Positions 46,857-56,947 of a DNA stretch of 64,000 nt are shown here, piece by piece; the first letter of the stretch is position 1; each line of letters begins with the position of its first letter. The DNA comes from Pseudonocardia sp. CNS-139. Its GTDB lineage: Bacteria > Actinomycetota > Actinomycetes > Mycobacteriales > Pseudonocardiaceae. A model generated the notes under the pieces. It was not told the DNA's origin. It did not search any database and saw only the letters and a list, made by a program, of their open reading frames with translations. The position numbers and the translations under genes are program-made. The stretch is from contig MKJX01000133.1 in the NCBI GenBank assembly GCA_001942415.1, positions 1 through 64,000 of the forward strand, read 5' to 3'.

Positions 46857-46949
46857 CTCCGTGCGTAGGGGTGCCGCGGCGGAACTCGGCCCCGAGCGGC
46901 GACAGTCAGCCGGAGGCACGCACGCGGTCCGCGCGGTGACAGCGGCGGG

Positions 46950-47372
46950 TCATCCGGCACGCGTGATCCACGTCTCGTGCAGGTGCCGCGAGCGCAGCCC
47001 GTGCGGCGCGGCCACGTCCCGCTCGAACACCACGGTGCTGCGCCGCCCGGTGCGCCCGGCCGGCCCGTCCTGCCATTCCTCGTACGTGGCGACGACGGTG
47101 GTCGCGTCGGCGTGCACCACCCGGACGCCCACGATCTGGATCACGAGCTCCGGCGCCGAGCCGTGTGCGTTCTTGAAGCCGGGCAGCAGGTCGTCGCGGC
47201 GGACCAGCGCGCCCTCCGGCGTGATCATCGTGAAGGCGGCGTGGTGCGCGCCCGCGAACGCGTCGAACGCGGACGGCGCGGCGCGGCCCGTGAGCCAGTC
47301 CGCGATCACGCCGTGCAGGTCGCCGACGTGTGCGGCGCAGCGGGCCGCCAGCTCTTCCGGGCTCTCGTCCAT
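46950..47372 (-). CDS. SnoaL/DUF4440-like (NTF2-fold) protein
   Basis: 140 residues from ATG 47372 (MDESPEELAARCAAHVGDLH). The helical start, FDAFAGAHHAAFTMITPEGA, LVRRDDLLPGFKNAHGSAPE, VIQIVGVRVVHADATTVVAT and YEEWQDGPAG followed by HLHETWITRAG match the curved-sheet NTF2 fold of the DUF4440 group. Members range from small-molecule isomerases to binding proteins; no catalytic set is evident. The gene is intact and single, divergent from the NYN gene. Confidence 0.8.
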   Translation of the reverse strand: MDESPEELAARCAAHVGDLHGVIADWLTGRAAPSAFDAFAGAHHAAFTMITPEGALVRRDDLLPGFKNAHGSAPELVIQIVGVRVVHADATTVVATYEEWQDGPAGRTGRRSTVVFERDVAAPHGLRSRHLHETWITRAG

Positions 47373-47458
47373 CGGCCCGGATGGTAGCGAGCGCCCCGGG
47401 ATAGGGTCGGCCCCGTGATCCCGACGTGCCCGGCCCGCCGCATGACCCGGTCCGCCCG

Positions 47459-48078
47459 ATGAGCCTGGCCACCCCGGTGCCGGCCCGCGTCCTGCTGGTG
47501 TGGGACGCACCGAACATGGACATGAGCCTCGGGTCGCTGCTCGGGGCGCGGCCCACATCGACGTTCCGGCCGCGGTTCGACGCGGTCGGCCGCTGGCTGC
47601 TCGACCTCGCCGGCCCGGACGCCGTCGCCGAGGCCACCGTCTTCACGAACGTCGTGCCGGGCAGCACCGAGGTCGTGCGCCCGTGGGTGGAGGCGCTGCG
47701 CAACGTCGGTTTCGCGGTCTTCGCCAAGCCCAAGGTCTCCGACGACTCCGACGTCGACGAGGACATGCTCGCCCACATCCGGCTGCGGGCCGGCGAGGGC
47801 GGGCTGCAGCACGTGGTGGTCGCGTCGGGCGACGGGCGCGCGTTCCGCGAGCCGCTGGAGACCCTCGACGCCGACGGCACCGCGGTCACGGTGATCGGCT
47901 TCCGGGAGCACGCGAGCTTCGCGCTCAGCTCGAGGTGATCGAGTTCATCGACCTGGAGGACATCGAGGGTGTCTTCCGGGAGCCGCTGCCGCGCATCACG
48001 CTCGACTCGCTGCCCGAGGCGGGCGCGTGGCTGCCGCCGTTCCGCTCGCTGCGCTCCCTGCTGGAGTCGCGCAGGTGA
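47459..48078 (+). CDS. NYN-domain (PIN-like) ribonuclease family protein, one frame change
   Basis: About 206 residues from ATG 47459 (MSLATPVPARVLLVWDAPNM). The NYN core has LLVWDAPNMDMSLGSLLGA (first acidic residues), ATVFTNVVPGSTEVVRPWVE, FAVFAKPKVSDDSDVDEDML (acidic metal site) and GLQHVVVASGDGRAFREPLE, the fold of Limkain/LabA-like RNases. The frame shifts near 47928, then VIEFIDLEDIEGVFREPLPR ends the protein. It probably acts on RNA. It overlaps the next gene by four bases (GTGA). Confidence 0.85.
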
Positions 48079-49388
48079 GCGGGGTGCGGCTGACGGCCCC
48101 GGTCGTGCTGCCGTGCGACCCGGCCTGCTCCGTGCTGCGCGACGCCGCGGTCGACGTGGACGCCGGCGGCCGCATCACCTACGTCGGCCCGCTGGCGACG
48201 GCTCCGGAGTCCTCCGCACCCGTCACCGCACTGTCCGGGGCCCTGCTCCCCGGCCTGGTCAACACGCACGCGCACACGCCGATGATCAGCCTGCGGGGGC
48301 TCGGCGGGGACCTCCCGCTGCTGCGCTGGCTGCAGGACGTGATGTGGCCTGCGGAGGGCCGGCTGGACGGCGCGGACGTGCACGCCGGGATGACGTCGGG
48401 CTGCGTGGAGCTGCTGCGCACGGGCTGCACCACCAGCGTCGAGATGTACTTCTTCGCCGACGCGGTGATCGACGCGGTGACGGCCGTCGGGTCCCGCGTG
48501 GTGCTGACACCGGGGATCATCGCGGCGCCCGGCTGGGACCGGCTGGGCACCTGGGAGCAGATGCGCGACGAGGTCTCCGCGCGGATCGACGCGACCGGCC
48601 TGCGCTCGGGGCCCGGCGAGCGGATCGAGCTGGGTTACGGCCCGCACGCCGCGTACACGCTGGCCCCGGACGCGCTCGCGTCGGTGGCCGAGCACGCCCG
48701 CGAGCGCGGCGCGCTCATGCACATCCACGTGGCCGAGGCACCCGACGAGGACCGCGCGCAGCGGGCGTCGCACGGCTCGGTGCCCGCGCTGCTGGAGTCC
48801 GTCGGCGCGCTGGAGGGACGGGTGCTGGCGGCGCACAGCGTGCACCTCTCCGACGCGGACGTCGCGCTCTACGCCGCACGCGGCACGGCGGTGGCGCACT
48901 GCCCCGGCTCCAACGCGAAGCTCGCGGCCGGGATCGCCCGGGTGACCACGCTGCGCCGGGCCGGGGTGCGGGTCGGGCTCGGCACCGACGGGCCGGCGTC
49001 CGGCGACGCGCTCGACATGTGGGCCGAGGCCCGGCTCGCGGGCTTCCTCGCGCGTGTGACCAGCGGGGACGCCGCCGCGCTCACGGCAGCCGAGCTGCTG
49101 CTCATGGCCACCCGGGACGGCGCGCACGCCATCGGGCGCGACGACATCGGCGCGCTGGAGCCCGGCCGGTGGGCCGACGTCGTGCACGTCGACCTGACCG
49201 ACCCCGCCTTCGCCGCGCCCGAGGACGACGCCCAGCTGCTCTCGAACCTGGTGTGGGCCGGCGGCGCGCGGCTCGTCCGGGACGTCTGGGTGGCGGGCGA
49301 GCAGGTGCTCGCGGACGGCGAGCCGACCCGGGTGGACCGGGCCGCCGCGACCGCGGCGCTGCGCGCGGTGGCCGCCCGGCTGCACTGA
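48075..49388 (+). CDS. Amidohydrolase, 5'-methylthioadenosine/S-adenosylhomocysteine deaminase family
   Basis: 437 residues from GTG 48075, coupled to the NYN gene. It has the metal-dependent deaminase set: LLPGLVNTHAHTPMISLRGL, GCTTSVEMYFFADAVI, MHIHVAEAPDEDRAQRASHG, HSVHLSDADVALYAARGTAV, AHCPGSNAKLAAG and GLGTDGPASGDALDMWAEAR, ending in the small composite domain GALEPGRWADVVHVDL. The family deaminates adenosine-like nucleosides, guanine, or s-triazines; the substrate here is open. The gene is intact. Confidence 0.87.
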   Translation: MSGVRLTAPVVLPCDPACSVLRDAAVDVDAGGRITYVGPLATAPESSAPVTALSGALLPGLVNTHAHTPMISLRGLGGDLPLLRWLQDVMWPAEGRLDGADVHAGMTSGCVELLRTGCTTSVEMYFFADAVIDAVTAVGSRVVLTPGIIAAPGWDRLGTWEQMRDEVSARIDATGLRSGPGERIELGYGPHAAYTLAPDALASVAEHARERGALMHIHVAEAPDEDRAQRASHGSVPALLESVGALEGRVLAAHSVHLSDADVALYAARGTAVAHCPGSNAKLAAGIARVTTLRRAGVRVGLGTDGPASGDALDMWAEARLAGFLARVTSGDAAALTAAELLLMATRDGAHAIGRDDIGALEPGRWADVVHVDLTDPAFAAPEDDAQLLSNLVWAGGARLVRDVWVAGEQVLADGEPTRVDRAAATAALRAVAARLH

Positions 49389-49546
49389 CGTCCCCTGCCG
49401 GAAGGCCGGTCGGGCCGGGTCCGCGGTGTGAGGTCGTCACCACGGGCCCGGCCCGATCGCAGGCAGCAGGACTGCAACTGCTGCGGACGTGCACGGCCAG
49501 CTCCCCAGCGGCCGCCCGTCGCCCGCCCGGAGGCGGGCGAGGTCTT

Positions 49547-49999
49547 CTAGAGCAGCGAGCTGATCGACGGGCGCCGGTGGTGGCGCCCCGAGTCGGTCAC
49601 CTCGCGCCGGGCGCGATCCGGCCGCTCCTCGCGCACCCGCTCGGGTCGCCGTTCGGGCTGCAGGGCGTGGGCGCCGAACGCCGCGCGCCGGGCCGTCTCC
49701 ACGTGCGGGGCGTGGGCGGCGTGCACCCTCGGGATCGGCATGGTCAGTGGTTCGGGCTCGGGCGCCGGGCGGCGCGACCGGGTCGGCTGTCCGTAGGCGT
49801 GCCGGGACGGCGGCGGCGCGCCGGCCTCGGCCTGCCGGATGCGCCACTCGCCGGTGCTGAGCGCGTTGAAGATCGGGGTCTCCGCCGGATCCTCGCGGAA
49901 GGCGTGCCGGCCGGTCCGGGCCGAGGGTGTCCAGTCGTCGTCGGCGCGCGGATAACGGGCCGCAGCCAGCCAGTCCAGATCCGTCATCGGCTCGGACAC
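49547..49999 (-). CDS. Hypothetical disordered protein
   Basis: 150 residues; GTG 49999 is favoured because GGAGGTGA lies just before it, with GTG 50005 as an alternative. Only the N-terminal DLDWLAAARYPRADDDWTPS and the piece TPIFNALSTGEWRIRQAEAG look structured; the rest is rich in Arg, Pro, Glu and His (RPAPEPEPLTMPIPRVHAAH). It resembles the N-terminal linker modules of actinobacterial envelope proteins but has no membrane segment. I do not recognise the family. Confidence 0.6.
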   Translation of the reverse strand: MSEPMTDLDWLAAARYPRADDDWTPSARTGRHAFREDPAETPIFNALSTGEWRIRQAEAGAPPPSRHAYGQPTRSRRPAPEPEPLTMPIPRVHAAHAPHVETARRAAFGAHALQPERRPERVREERPDRARREVTDSGRHHRRPSISSLL

Positions 50000-50184
50000 G
50001 CTCACCTCCGTGCTCGCCCTGGGTGGGTGCGCCGAAAGGCATGGTTCCTTCGGTCCTGCCCGGGCTGGACCGATCGGCGCACTCGACACCCACAACGGCG
50101 ACACCCGCCAGGGGAAACGGGTCGAACAGAACGGTTACATCACGGCGGGGAAGATCCCCCCGATCGGGTGGTATCGAGCGCCGG

Positions 50185-52325
50185 TCACACCCGCTTGAGG
50201 ATGCGGGCAGCACCCGCTGCAGCCGTCGTCGCGAGGATCCACCCGACCGCGACGAGCGTGCTCGCGATCCACTGGGAGGGCCCCTCCAGGCGCCAGTATC
50301 CGTCCTGGCCCAGGTTCACGATCGGGAGGAGGGTGTCGGCGGCGAAGAGCCACGGGTTGAACACCGGGTTCTGGCCGTCGTCGACGGGCGGCGGCTGGTT
50401 GAACGCGAACCACGCGCCGCCGAGCACCGCGAAGAGCACCAGCCAGCACACCGCGAGCCAGGGCCGGTAGCCGTAGCCGACGGTCCAGCGCTGCATCTCG
50501 CCCCAGACCCGGCCGAGCGGTCCGGACTCGGCGTAGCGGCGGCGCTGGCGGGCCATCAGCACCTGCTCGGCCAGCTCCTCGTCACCGGCCCGCCGGTACG
50601 CCGCGGCGAGCTGCTCGTACGGGCCCGGCGCGTAGTCCGGCATGACCCGCTCCAGCCAGGCCAGCCGGGTGCGGACGCCGAACATGCGCATGTCGTGCAT
50701 CTGCTGGTAGTCGAACCCGTCGACGTCGATGCCGCCGAGGGCGTCCCACAGCGGCTCGGTGTCGGCGAACGTGCCCACCTGGGCCTGGGCCAGCCGCACC
50801 CGCCCGGACGGCGGCTCGGACAGCCGCAGCACCAGCTCCGGGGTGGTGAGCCCGTACGCGTTGAGCGCGTAGACCGGCTTGGTCTCCCCGTCGCCCAGCC
50901 GGGCCCCGACGAACTGCACGGACTTGAGCGCCTCGACCCGCCGGATGCGCACGCCGCCGGCCGCGCTGAACCCGTCCGAGCAGATCATGTCCTTGCCGAC
51001 GCTGGCCGAGCGCGCGTCGAGCGACGGGCGCGCGCTGCCGTCCTCGCGCCGCCGCGGGCTGGTCAGCACGGCGCCGGTGCAGTCCAGCGTCGCGCCGATC
51101 TCGGCGTTGGGCAGCCGGACGGTGCCCTCGCTGCGCACGTGCCGCAGGTACAGCTCGCCGCCGACGCGCAGCCGGTCCGCGAGCAGCGCGTAGCCGCCGG
51201 GGAGCTGCAGCTGCACGCCCGACAGGCTGGCGCTGCCGCGCACCTGCGCATCGACGAGCCGCACCTGGCCTGCGCAGACGAGCGCGCCGCGGCCGTTGTC
51301 GCGGGCCTCCAGGTCACCGCCGACGTCCATCCCGTCGCCGTGCAGCGCGATGCCGCGGTCCGCCGAGCCGGCCGGGGCGCTCATCCGCGCGCCGGACAGC
51401 CGCAGGTACCCGCCGACCACCGCGTTCGGCAGCCGGACGGTGCCGTCGGTGCGCAGCCCGTCGTCCAGCTCCAGGTTGCCCTCGACGTTGATCCGGTCGG
51501 CGACCAGGCACGCCGTGCCGTCGACGATGCCGCCGGGGATCACCGGCATCCGGCTCTCACCGGGGGCGAACTCCGGCACCTGCGCCGTGACGTCGCGCTG
51601 CAGCTCGGCGCCGGAGAAGACCAGGTCGCCGCCGACCCGAGCGCCGGCGATCAGCACCCGGCCGGCCGAGCGGAACACCATGTCGGGCACCTTGCTGTGG
51701 CGCCCGGCGAGGAAGCTGCCGCCGACCGAGATGCCGGTGGCGTCGAACGCGTCGCCGGTCTCGGGGCTGGTCAGGTCGGCGCCGCTGAGGTCGAGGTTGC
51801 CCGTGATGCGCGCGCCGGGCAGCCGCACCTCGCCGTCGGTGTGCAGCGGCGCGCGTAGCAGGTGCCCTCGACGACGATCCGGTCCGCGACGAGCGCCCGC
51901 CCGCCGTCGCCGCGCAGCCGCCCGCCCGAGAGCCGCAGCGACCCGCCGACCTGCGCATCCGTGAGGTTGACCGGCCCGTGTGCGACGAAGCCGTCGTCCA
52001 GCAGCAGGTCGGCGGCGACCCGCAGGTTCCCCGCGCGCAGCCCGGGGACCCGGCTGCCGGTGAGCGCGAGCCCGGCCAGCTCGGCCATCCGCAGGTCGGG
52101 GACCTGCGCGAACACGCATCCGAGCAGCTCGACGGGCACCTCGACCTTGGCGCCGGTGAGCCGCAGCACGCCGGTGATGTTGGCCCGGCGCAGGCGCAGC
52201 ACGGCGGCGCCCTCCGGACGCGGGGCGCAGATCGCCGCCGCGACGACGGACGCCGGGATCACCGCCCCGGCGAGGTCCATCTCCTGGCCCGACTCCAGGG
52301 CGTCCGCGAGCGCCGCACCGTCCAT
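50185..52325 (-). CDS. Beta-solenoid membrane-associated protein, one frame change
   Basis: About 713 residues from ATG 52325 (MDGAALADALESGQEMDLAG). Most of the chain is a repeat with a core like LRLSGARMSA or DGTVRLPNAVVGGYLRLSGA, recurring every 35-45 residues, as in bactofilin- or pentapeptide-like beta-solenoids. It is followed by a helical part FDYQQMHDMRMFGVRTRLAW, and by two membrane helices (WLAVCWLVLFAVLGGAWFAF, WIASTLVAVGWILATTAAAG) at the end. Streptomyces relatives are labelled membrane-associated oxidoreductases without proof. The frame changes near 51860. Role unknown; a scaffold at the membrane is likely. Confidence 0.75.
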
Positions 52326-52409
52326 CGCCGCGTAGCCCCCCGTGATCGGCCGTCATCCGATCGTGTGTCTTACCACGGGGCCGATCTTCGTCCCGGCCCG
52401 GTGCCGGGG

Positions 52410-53281
52410 TTACGCGGCGGCGTCGAGCTGGTCGACCGTCGCGAGGTCGAGCTCCAGGTCGGCGGCCGGATGTTCTCCTCCAGGTGCGCGACGCTGCTCG
52501 TGCCGGGGATCGGGAGCATCACCGACGCGCGCTGCAGCAGCCACGCGATCGCCACCTGCGCGGGGGTGGCGCCCAGCCGGTCCGCGACGGCGGCCACCGC
52601 GCTGCCCGGGCCGGCCAGGCGGCCCGCGGCGATCGGGTGCCACGGCAGGAAGCCGATGCCCTGCTCGGTGCAGTAGCGCAGGACGTCGTCGCTGTCGCGG
52701 TCGGCGATGTTGTAGCGGTTCTGCACGGTCGCCACGTCGACGACGGTGCGGGCCCGCTCGATCTCGTCGATCCCGACCTGCGAGAGCCCGACGGCGGCGA
52801 CCTTGCCCTCCGCCTGCAGGTCCGCGAGCACGCCGAACTGGTCGTCGGTGGGCACGGCCGGGTCGATCCGGGCGAGCTGGAAGAGGTCGATCCGGTCGAC
52901 GCCGAGCCGGCGCAGGGAGAGCTCGCACTGCTGGCGCAGGTACTCGGGGCGGCCGTAGGCGTGCCGCTCCCCGGGCCCGGTGCGCAGCAGCCCGGCCTTC
53001 GTGGCGACCGTCAGCCCGTCGTAGGGGTGCAGCGCCTCGCGCAGGAGGTTCTCGGCCACCTCCGGGCCGTACGAGTCCGCGGTGTCGAAGAGGTCGACGC
53101 CGAGGTCCGCGGCGCGCCGCAGGACGGCGACGGCCCCGGCTGGGTCGGCGGGCGGGCCCCATACCCCGGGCCCGGTGAGCTGCATCGTCCCGAAGCCGAG
53201 ACGGTGCACGGTGCGATCGAGGCCATCGAGCCGGAAGCGTCCGGCCGCGGTGGCAGTGCGGGTGTCGAATGGCGTAGCCAC
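52410..53281 (-). CDS. Aldo/keto reductase, one frame change near the end
   Basis: About 290 residues from GTG 53281 ([20 protein letters not shown]). Motifs are [20 protein letters not shown] with catalytic Asp and Tyr, [13 protein letters not shown] with the Lys, [37 protein letters not shown] and the C-terminal nucleotide-binding [14 protein letters not shown]. The frame changes near 52470, leaving [15 protein letters not shown]. The group contains general carbonyl reductases; the physiological substrate cannot be told. Confidence 0.88.
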
Positions 53282-53392
53282 GGCGTCAGCGTCCCACCGA
53301 ATGGGACGGGAGCACCGCACATCGTGACGGGCGACTCGCTGTGTGTTACCAGGATCTCAGTGCGCGGTCACGCTCCGTGTGAGAACCGGGGC

Positions 53393-54352
53393 TCAGCCGA
53401 GCACGCCCGCGACCCGCGACGCCGTCCACAGCAGCCCGACCGTGACCGCCAGCGGCGTGCACGCCGCGACCATCCCCAGCGAGCCGCAGCGCGAGATCCG
53501 GCCGGCCAGCGACGGCGGTCTGCGGCGCCGGGCCAGCACCCGCAGCCGCAGCTCGACGGCCGTGCGGCCGATCGCGAGGGCGACGTCGGGCGCGCCGGCG
53601 CCGGTGACCCGCAACAGCGCGGCCCGCAGCGCGTCCGGACCCGAGGCGCCCGCCGCGTCCGCGTCGGCGACCAGCTCCACCAGCTCGCGGACCGCGCCCG
53701 GCGCCGCGCGCAGCAGCGGCACGAACGGGAACGCGGCGGCGAGCACATCGGCGCACGCCACGACCATGTGGTGGCGGCCGCGCAGGTGCGCCCGCTCGTG
53801 GGCCAGCACCGCGGCGAGCGCGTCGGGGGTGAGCTGGGCGCGCAGCCCGTCGGTCGCGACGACCGCGCCCGGCCGCCCGCCGAGGCTGAACGCGAGCGGC
53901 CGCGCGGACCGCAGCCACAGCGTCGGCGGCTCGCCGGGCCCGCCCGGCTCGACGTCCCCGAGGACGCGCAGCACGGCGAGGTGCTCGGCCACCCGGCGCC
54001 GGCGGGCCAGCCCGACCCGCAGGGCCGACCACACGAGCCGGGCCACCGCCGCGGCGGCCACGACCAGGGCGAACGTGTCGGCGAGCTGGTAGAGCAGGTA
54101 CTGCGGGGCCGTCGCGACGGCCGCCCACAGCCGCCCGCCGACGAACCGGGACAGCGGGCTGTCGGCCGCGTAGAGGGGCACGGTCATCGCGGCGAGCCCG
54201 GCGCCGGCCGTCACCGCGACGGCGAGCACGGCCACCGCCCAGCCGACCAGCAGCGCAACCGGGTCGACGAACCGTGTGAGCCGGCGCAGCAGCCACGGAG
54301 CCACGGCCGCGACGAGCGCGGCACCCAGCAGCAGCGCGACGGCGATCGTCAC
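53393..54352 (-). CDS. M56-family (BlaR1-like) membrane peptidase
   Basis: 319 residues from ATG 54352, overlapping the regulator stop (ATGA). Four or more membrane helices (TIAVALLLGAALVAAVAPWL, VALLVGWAVAVLAVAVTAGA) flank a zinc metalloprotease site AAVLAHERAHLRGRHHMVVA (HExxH) in the cytoplasmic loop. This is the short BlaR1-like form with no penicillin-binding sensor domain, common in actinobacteria. With the BlaI-like gene it may form a signal-triggered protease/repressor pair; the signal is unknown. The gene is intact. Confidence 0.88.
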   Translation of the reverse strand: MTIAVALLLGAALVAAVAPWLLRRLTRFVDPVALLVGWAVAVLAVAVTAGAGLAAMTVPLYAADSPLSRFVGGRLWAAVATAPQYLLYQLADTFALVVAAAAVARLVWSALRVGLARRRRVAEHLAVLRVLGDVEPGGPGEPPTLWLRSARPLAFSLGGRPGAVVATDGLRAQLTPDALAAVLAHERAHLRGRHHMVVACADVLAAAFPFVPLLRAAPGAVRELVELVADADAAGASGPDALRAALLRVTGAGAPDVALAIGRTAVELRLRVLARRRRPPSLAGRISRCGSLGMVAACTPLAVTVGLLWTASRVAGVLG

Positions 54353-54720
54353 GGCAGCCGGCCCTCGCCGGGCCCGGGACCGAGCGCGCCGCGCAGCACC
54401 GCCGACTCCCGCTCCGAGACCGACCGCGCGAAGTGCAGCAGCACCGCCTCCGCGTCGCCGGACGCGTCGAGCAGGTCGCGCAGCGCGCGGGCCGTGGCCT
54501 CCTCGCGGCTGGCGCTGGGCCGGTAGCGGTAGGCCCGCCCGTCCATCTCGCGCTGCACCCAGCCCTTGCGGTGCAGGTTGTCGAGCACGGTCATCACCGT
54601 GGTGTAGGCGAGCTTGCGGTCGCGGACGAGGCGGTCGAGCACGTCACGGACGCGCAGCGGGTCCGCGGACCGCCACAGCACATCCATCACCGCTGCTTCG
54701 AGCTCACCGAGTCCCCGCAC
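54349..54720 (-). CDS. BlaI/MecI/CopY-type transcriptional repressor
   Basis: 123 residues from GTG 54720 (VRGLGELEAAVMDVLWRSAD). It is a winged helix with LRVRDVLDRLVRDRKLAYTT, VMTVLDNLHRKGWVQREMDG and RAYRYRPSASREEATARALR, the pattern of BlaI-family repressors, then a C-terminal dimerisation helix. Coupled by ATGA to the M56 peptidase, it is probably cleaved or released when the peptidase is active. The target genes are not identifiable; the pair may regulate itself. Confidence 0.9.
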   Translation of the reverse strand: MRGLGELEAAVMDVLWRSADPLRVRDVLDRLVRDRKLAYTTVMTVLDNLHRKGWVQREMDGRAYRYRPSASREEATARALRDLLDASGDAEAVLLHFARSVSERESAVLRGALGPGPGEGRLP

Positions 54721-54893
54721 GATCGCCCTCCCCGCGCGCAGCTTAAACGGCGGGTGCGGCGGGCCGGCCGGCCGACGCGGATTCGAGACCGTTCCGTCGG
54801 CACAGTTCCGTCAGCCGATCTGTCGGCCCCCCGCCGTACTGTTGTTCTTCGGGGGTGCCCCAGCCGGGTTCGGGTCCGGCCCGACAGCCGGAC

Positions 54894-56023
54894 TCAGCCC
54901 ACCGGCACGGTCTCGACCACCCGCGGCGCCGGGTCCAGCACCACCCAGCGTCCGCCGGCCGCCTCCACCGACGGCAGCGCCGCGCGCACCTCGTGCACCA
55001 GGTCGGGGAGGAAGAGCAGCACCCGGTCCGGGGTGCGGGCGAGCAGGTCCTCCGGGGAGACGATCGGGATGTCGGTGCCGGGCATCCGCCGGCCCTGCTT
55101 CGCCGGGGACGCGTCCGCGATGGCCGGGAGCAGGGAGGCGTCGAGCCCGGCGTGGCTGATCCGGGGCACCGCGCGGGACGCGGCGCCGTACCCGATCACC
55201 GTGCGCCCGGCCGCCCGCTCGGCCGCCAGCCACGCGCGCAGCTCCGCCGCGGACTCGGTCGCGCTGCGCTGCAGGCCGCGCAGCAGGTCCGGGTCGGCGA
55301 CGCCGAGCGCGGTCTCGTCGGCGACGAGGTCGAGCGCGGCCGCGTCCGGCGTGGGCGAATGCGTCACGACGACGAGAACGGTGCCGCCCGCCAGCGGGTA
55401 GCGCCACGCCCGGTGCACGCCGAGGCCGTGCTCGTGCAGCGCCCGGTCCAGCGCCGGCACCGACCAGTAGCCGTAGTGGCCGTGCCGCAGGTCGTACCAC
55501 TGCCCGTGGCGCAGCGCCGTGGCCAGGCTGAGCAGCTGGAGCACCAGCGTGCCGCCGGGCGCGAGCAGCTCGGCCCGCCTGCGCAGCGCCGCGGCCTGGT
55601 CCGGCTCGTGCAGCAGCCCGTAGACGTCGATCACGAGGTCGGCCGGCTCGTCGCCCGCGGGCGGCAGCACGCCCTCCGCGGCGAGCCGGGGGAGCCACGA
55701 GCCGCCGTGCGGGCTGCCGAACTCGACCACCGTGCGCCCGGGCGCGACGAGGCCCAGCTCCGCCATGCGGCGGATCGACAGCTCCGTCTGGTCGATCATC
55801 GCCTGCGGCTCCACACCAGGCACCTCATCGACGCAGCCGGAGTCCTCGACGAGCTGCGCGAGCCAGCACTCCCGGCACCACCACATGCGCAGCGGGAACC
55901 GCGGATCGGGGAGTGGCTCGGCCACCGGTGGCATCCGGTCCCACGGGGCTGCCGCCCCAGGTCGAGGACGACCTCACCGTCCGTGCTCGCGCACGCCCGG
56001 CAGTGGAACGGGTTCTCCCCCAC
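54894..56023 (-). CDS. Sugar C-methyltransferase (NovU/TylCIII-like), one frame change
   Basis: About 376 residues from GTG 56023, set by GGAGGTCA upstream (VGENPFHCRACASTDGEVVL). The N-terminal zinc-binding domain has CRAC and, after a frame change near 55965, MWWCRECWLAQLVEDSGCVD. The SAM domain is VAPGRTVVEFGSPHGGSWLP, and the C-terminal domain has YGYWSVPALDRALHEHGLGV, TVIGYGAASRAVPRISHAG and LLFLPDLVHEVR. This three-part layout belongs to NDP-keto-sugar C-methyltransferases of antibiotic and surface deoxysugars. No other deoxysugar gene is adjacent, so it stands alone. Confidence 0.87.
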
Positions 56024-56119
56024 GTGGATGACCTCCGCAATACGCTCCGAGATCGCCGATGTTATGCCTCCGCGCGCCGTCGATTGCCGCACCCCGGCGT
56101 TGCGCACTAGCGTTCGAGC

Positions 56120-56947
56120 GTGCCCAAGATCGTGTCATTGCCGCAGGCCGTGTCCGATTTGGTACGCGACGGCGACACCGTCGCGCTGGAGGGATTCACG
56201 CACCTGATCCCGTTTGCCGCCGGCCACGAGATAATCCGTCAGCGGCGGCGTGACCTGACACTCGTTCGAATGACGCCGGACCTCGTCTACGACCAGATGA
56301 TCGGGGCCGGCTGCGCGCGGAAACTGGTGTTCTCGTGGGGCGGCAACCCCGGCGTCGGGTCCCTGCACCGCATGCGCGACGCGATCGCCACCGGCTGGCC
56401 GGTGCCGCTGGAGCTGGAGGAGCACAGCCACGCCGGCATGGCCAACCGGTACGTCGCGGGGGCGTCCGGGCTGCCGTTCGCGGTGCTGCGCGGCTACGCC
56501 GGCACCGACCTCCCGGCGCACACCGACACGATCTCCACGGTCGTGTGCCCGTTCACCGGGGAGCGGCTCGCGGCCGTCGCCGCGCTCAACCCGGACGTCG
56601 CGATCGTGCACGCGCAGCGCGCCGACCGCGACGGGAACGTGCAGCTCTGGGGGATCACCGGGGTGCAGAAGGAGGCCGTGCTGGCCGCCGACCGGGCGCT
56701 CGCCACCGTCGAGGAGGTCGTCGACGAGCTGACGCCCGTGCCCGGCGCGGTCGTGCTGCCGCGCTGGGTGCTGAACGCCGTCGCGGTCGCGCCGCGCGGC
56801 GCCGCCCCGTCCTACGCGCACGGCTACTACGACCGCGACAACGCCGCATACCGCGCGTGGGACGCGATCAGCCGGGACCGCGAGAAGTTCGCGGCCTGGC
56901 TGCGGACGATCGAGGAGAACGCACCCGAGGGGATCGTGTCGGAATGA
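56120..56947 (+). CDS. CoA-transferase alpha subunit (3-oxoadipate/glutaconate type)
   Basis: 275 residues from GTG 56120 (VPKIVSLPQAVSDLVRDGDT). It shows the family-I CoA-transferase alpha pattern: TVALEGFTHLIPFAAGHEII, LVFSWGGNPGVGSLHRMRDA, ANRYVAGASGLPFAVLRGYA and NPDVAIVHAQRADRDGNVQL. This subtype is found in beta-ketoadipate and related aromatic-acid clusters, and the enol-lactonase two genes on supports transfer of CoA from succinyl-CoA to 3-oxoadipate. The intact gene overlaps the beta subunit by four bases (ATGA). Confidence 0.87.
   Translation: MPKIVSLPQAVSDLVRDGDTVALEGFTHLIPFAAGHEIIRQRRRDLTLVRMTPDLVYDQMIGAGCARKLVFSWGGNPGVGSLHRMRDAIATGWPVPLELEEHSHAGMANRYVAGASGLPFAVLRGYAGTDLPAHTDTISTVVCPFTGERLAAVAALNPDVAIVHAQRADRDGNVQLWGITGVQKEAVLAADRALATVEEVVDELTPVPGAVVLPRWVLNAVAVAPRGAAPSYAHGYYDRDNAAYRAWDAISRDREKFAAWLRTIEENAPEGIVSE

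Noticed and set aside
53393-54720. Beta-lactam resistance operon
   Set aside because: The BlaR1-like protein lacks the penicillin-sensing domain and no beta-lactamase or PBP2a gene is near.
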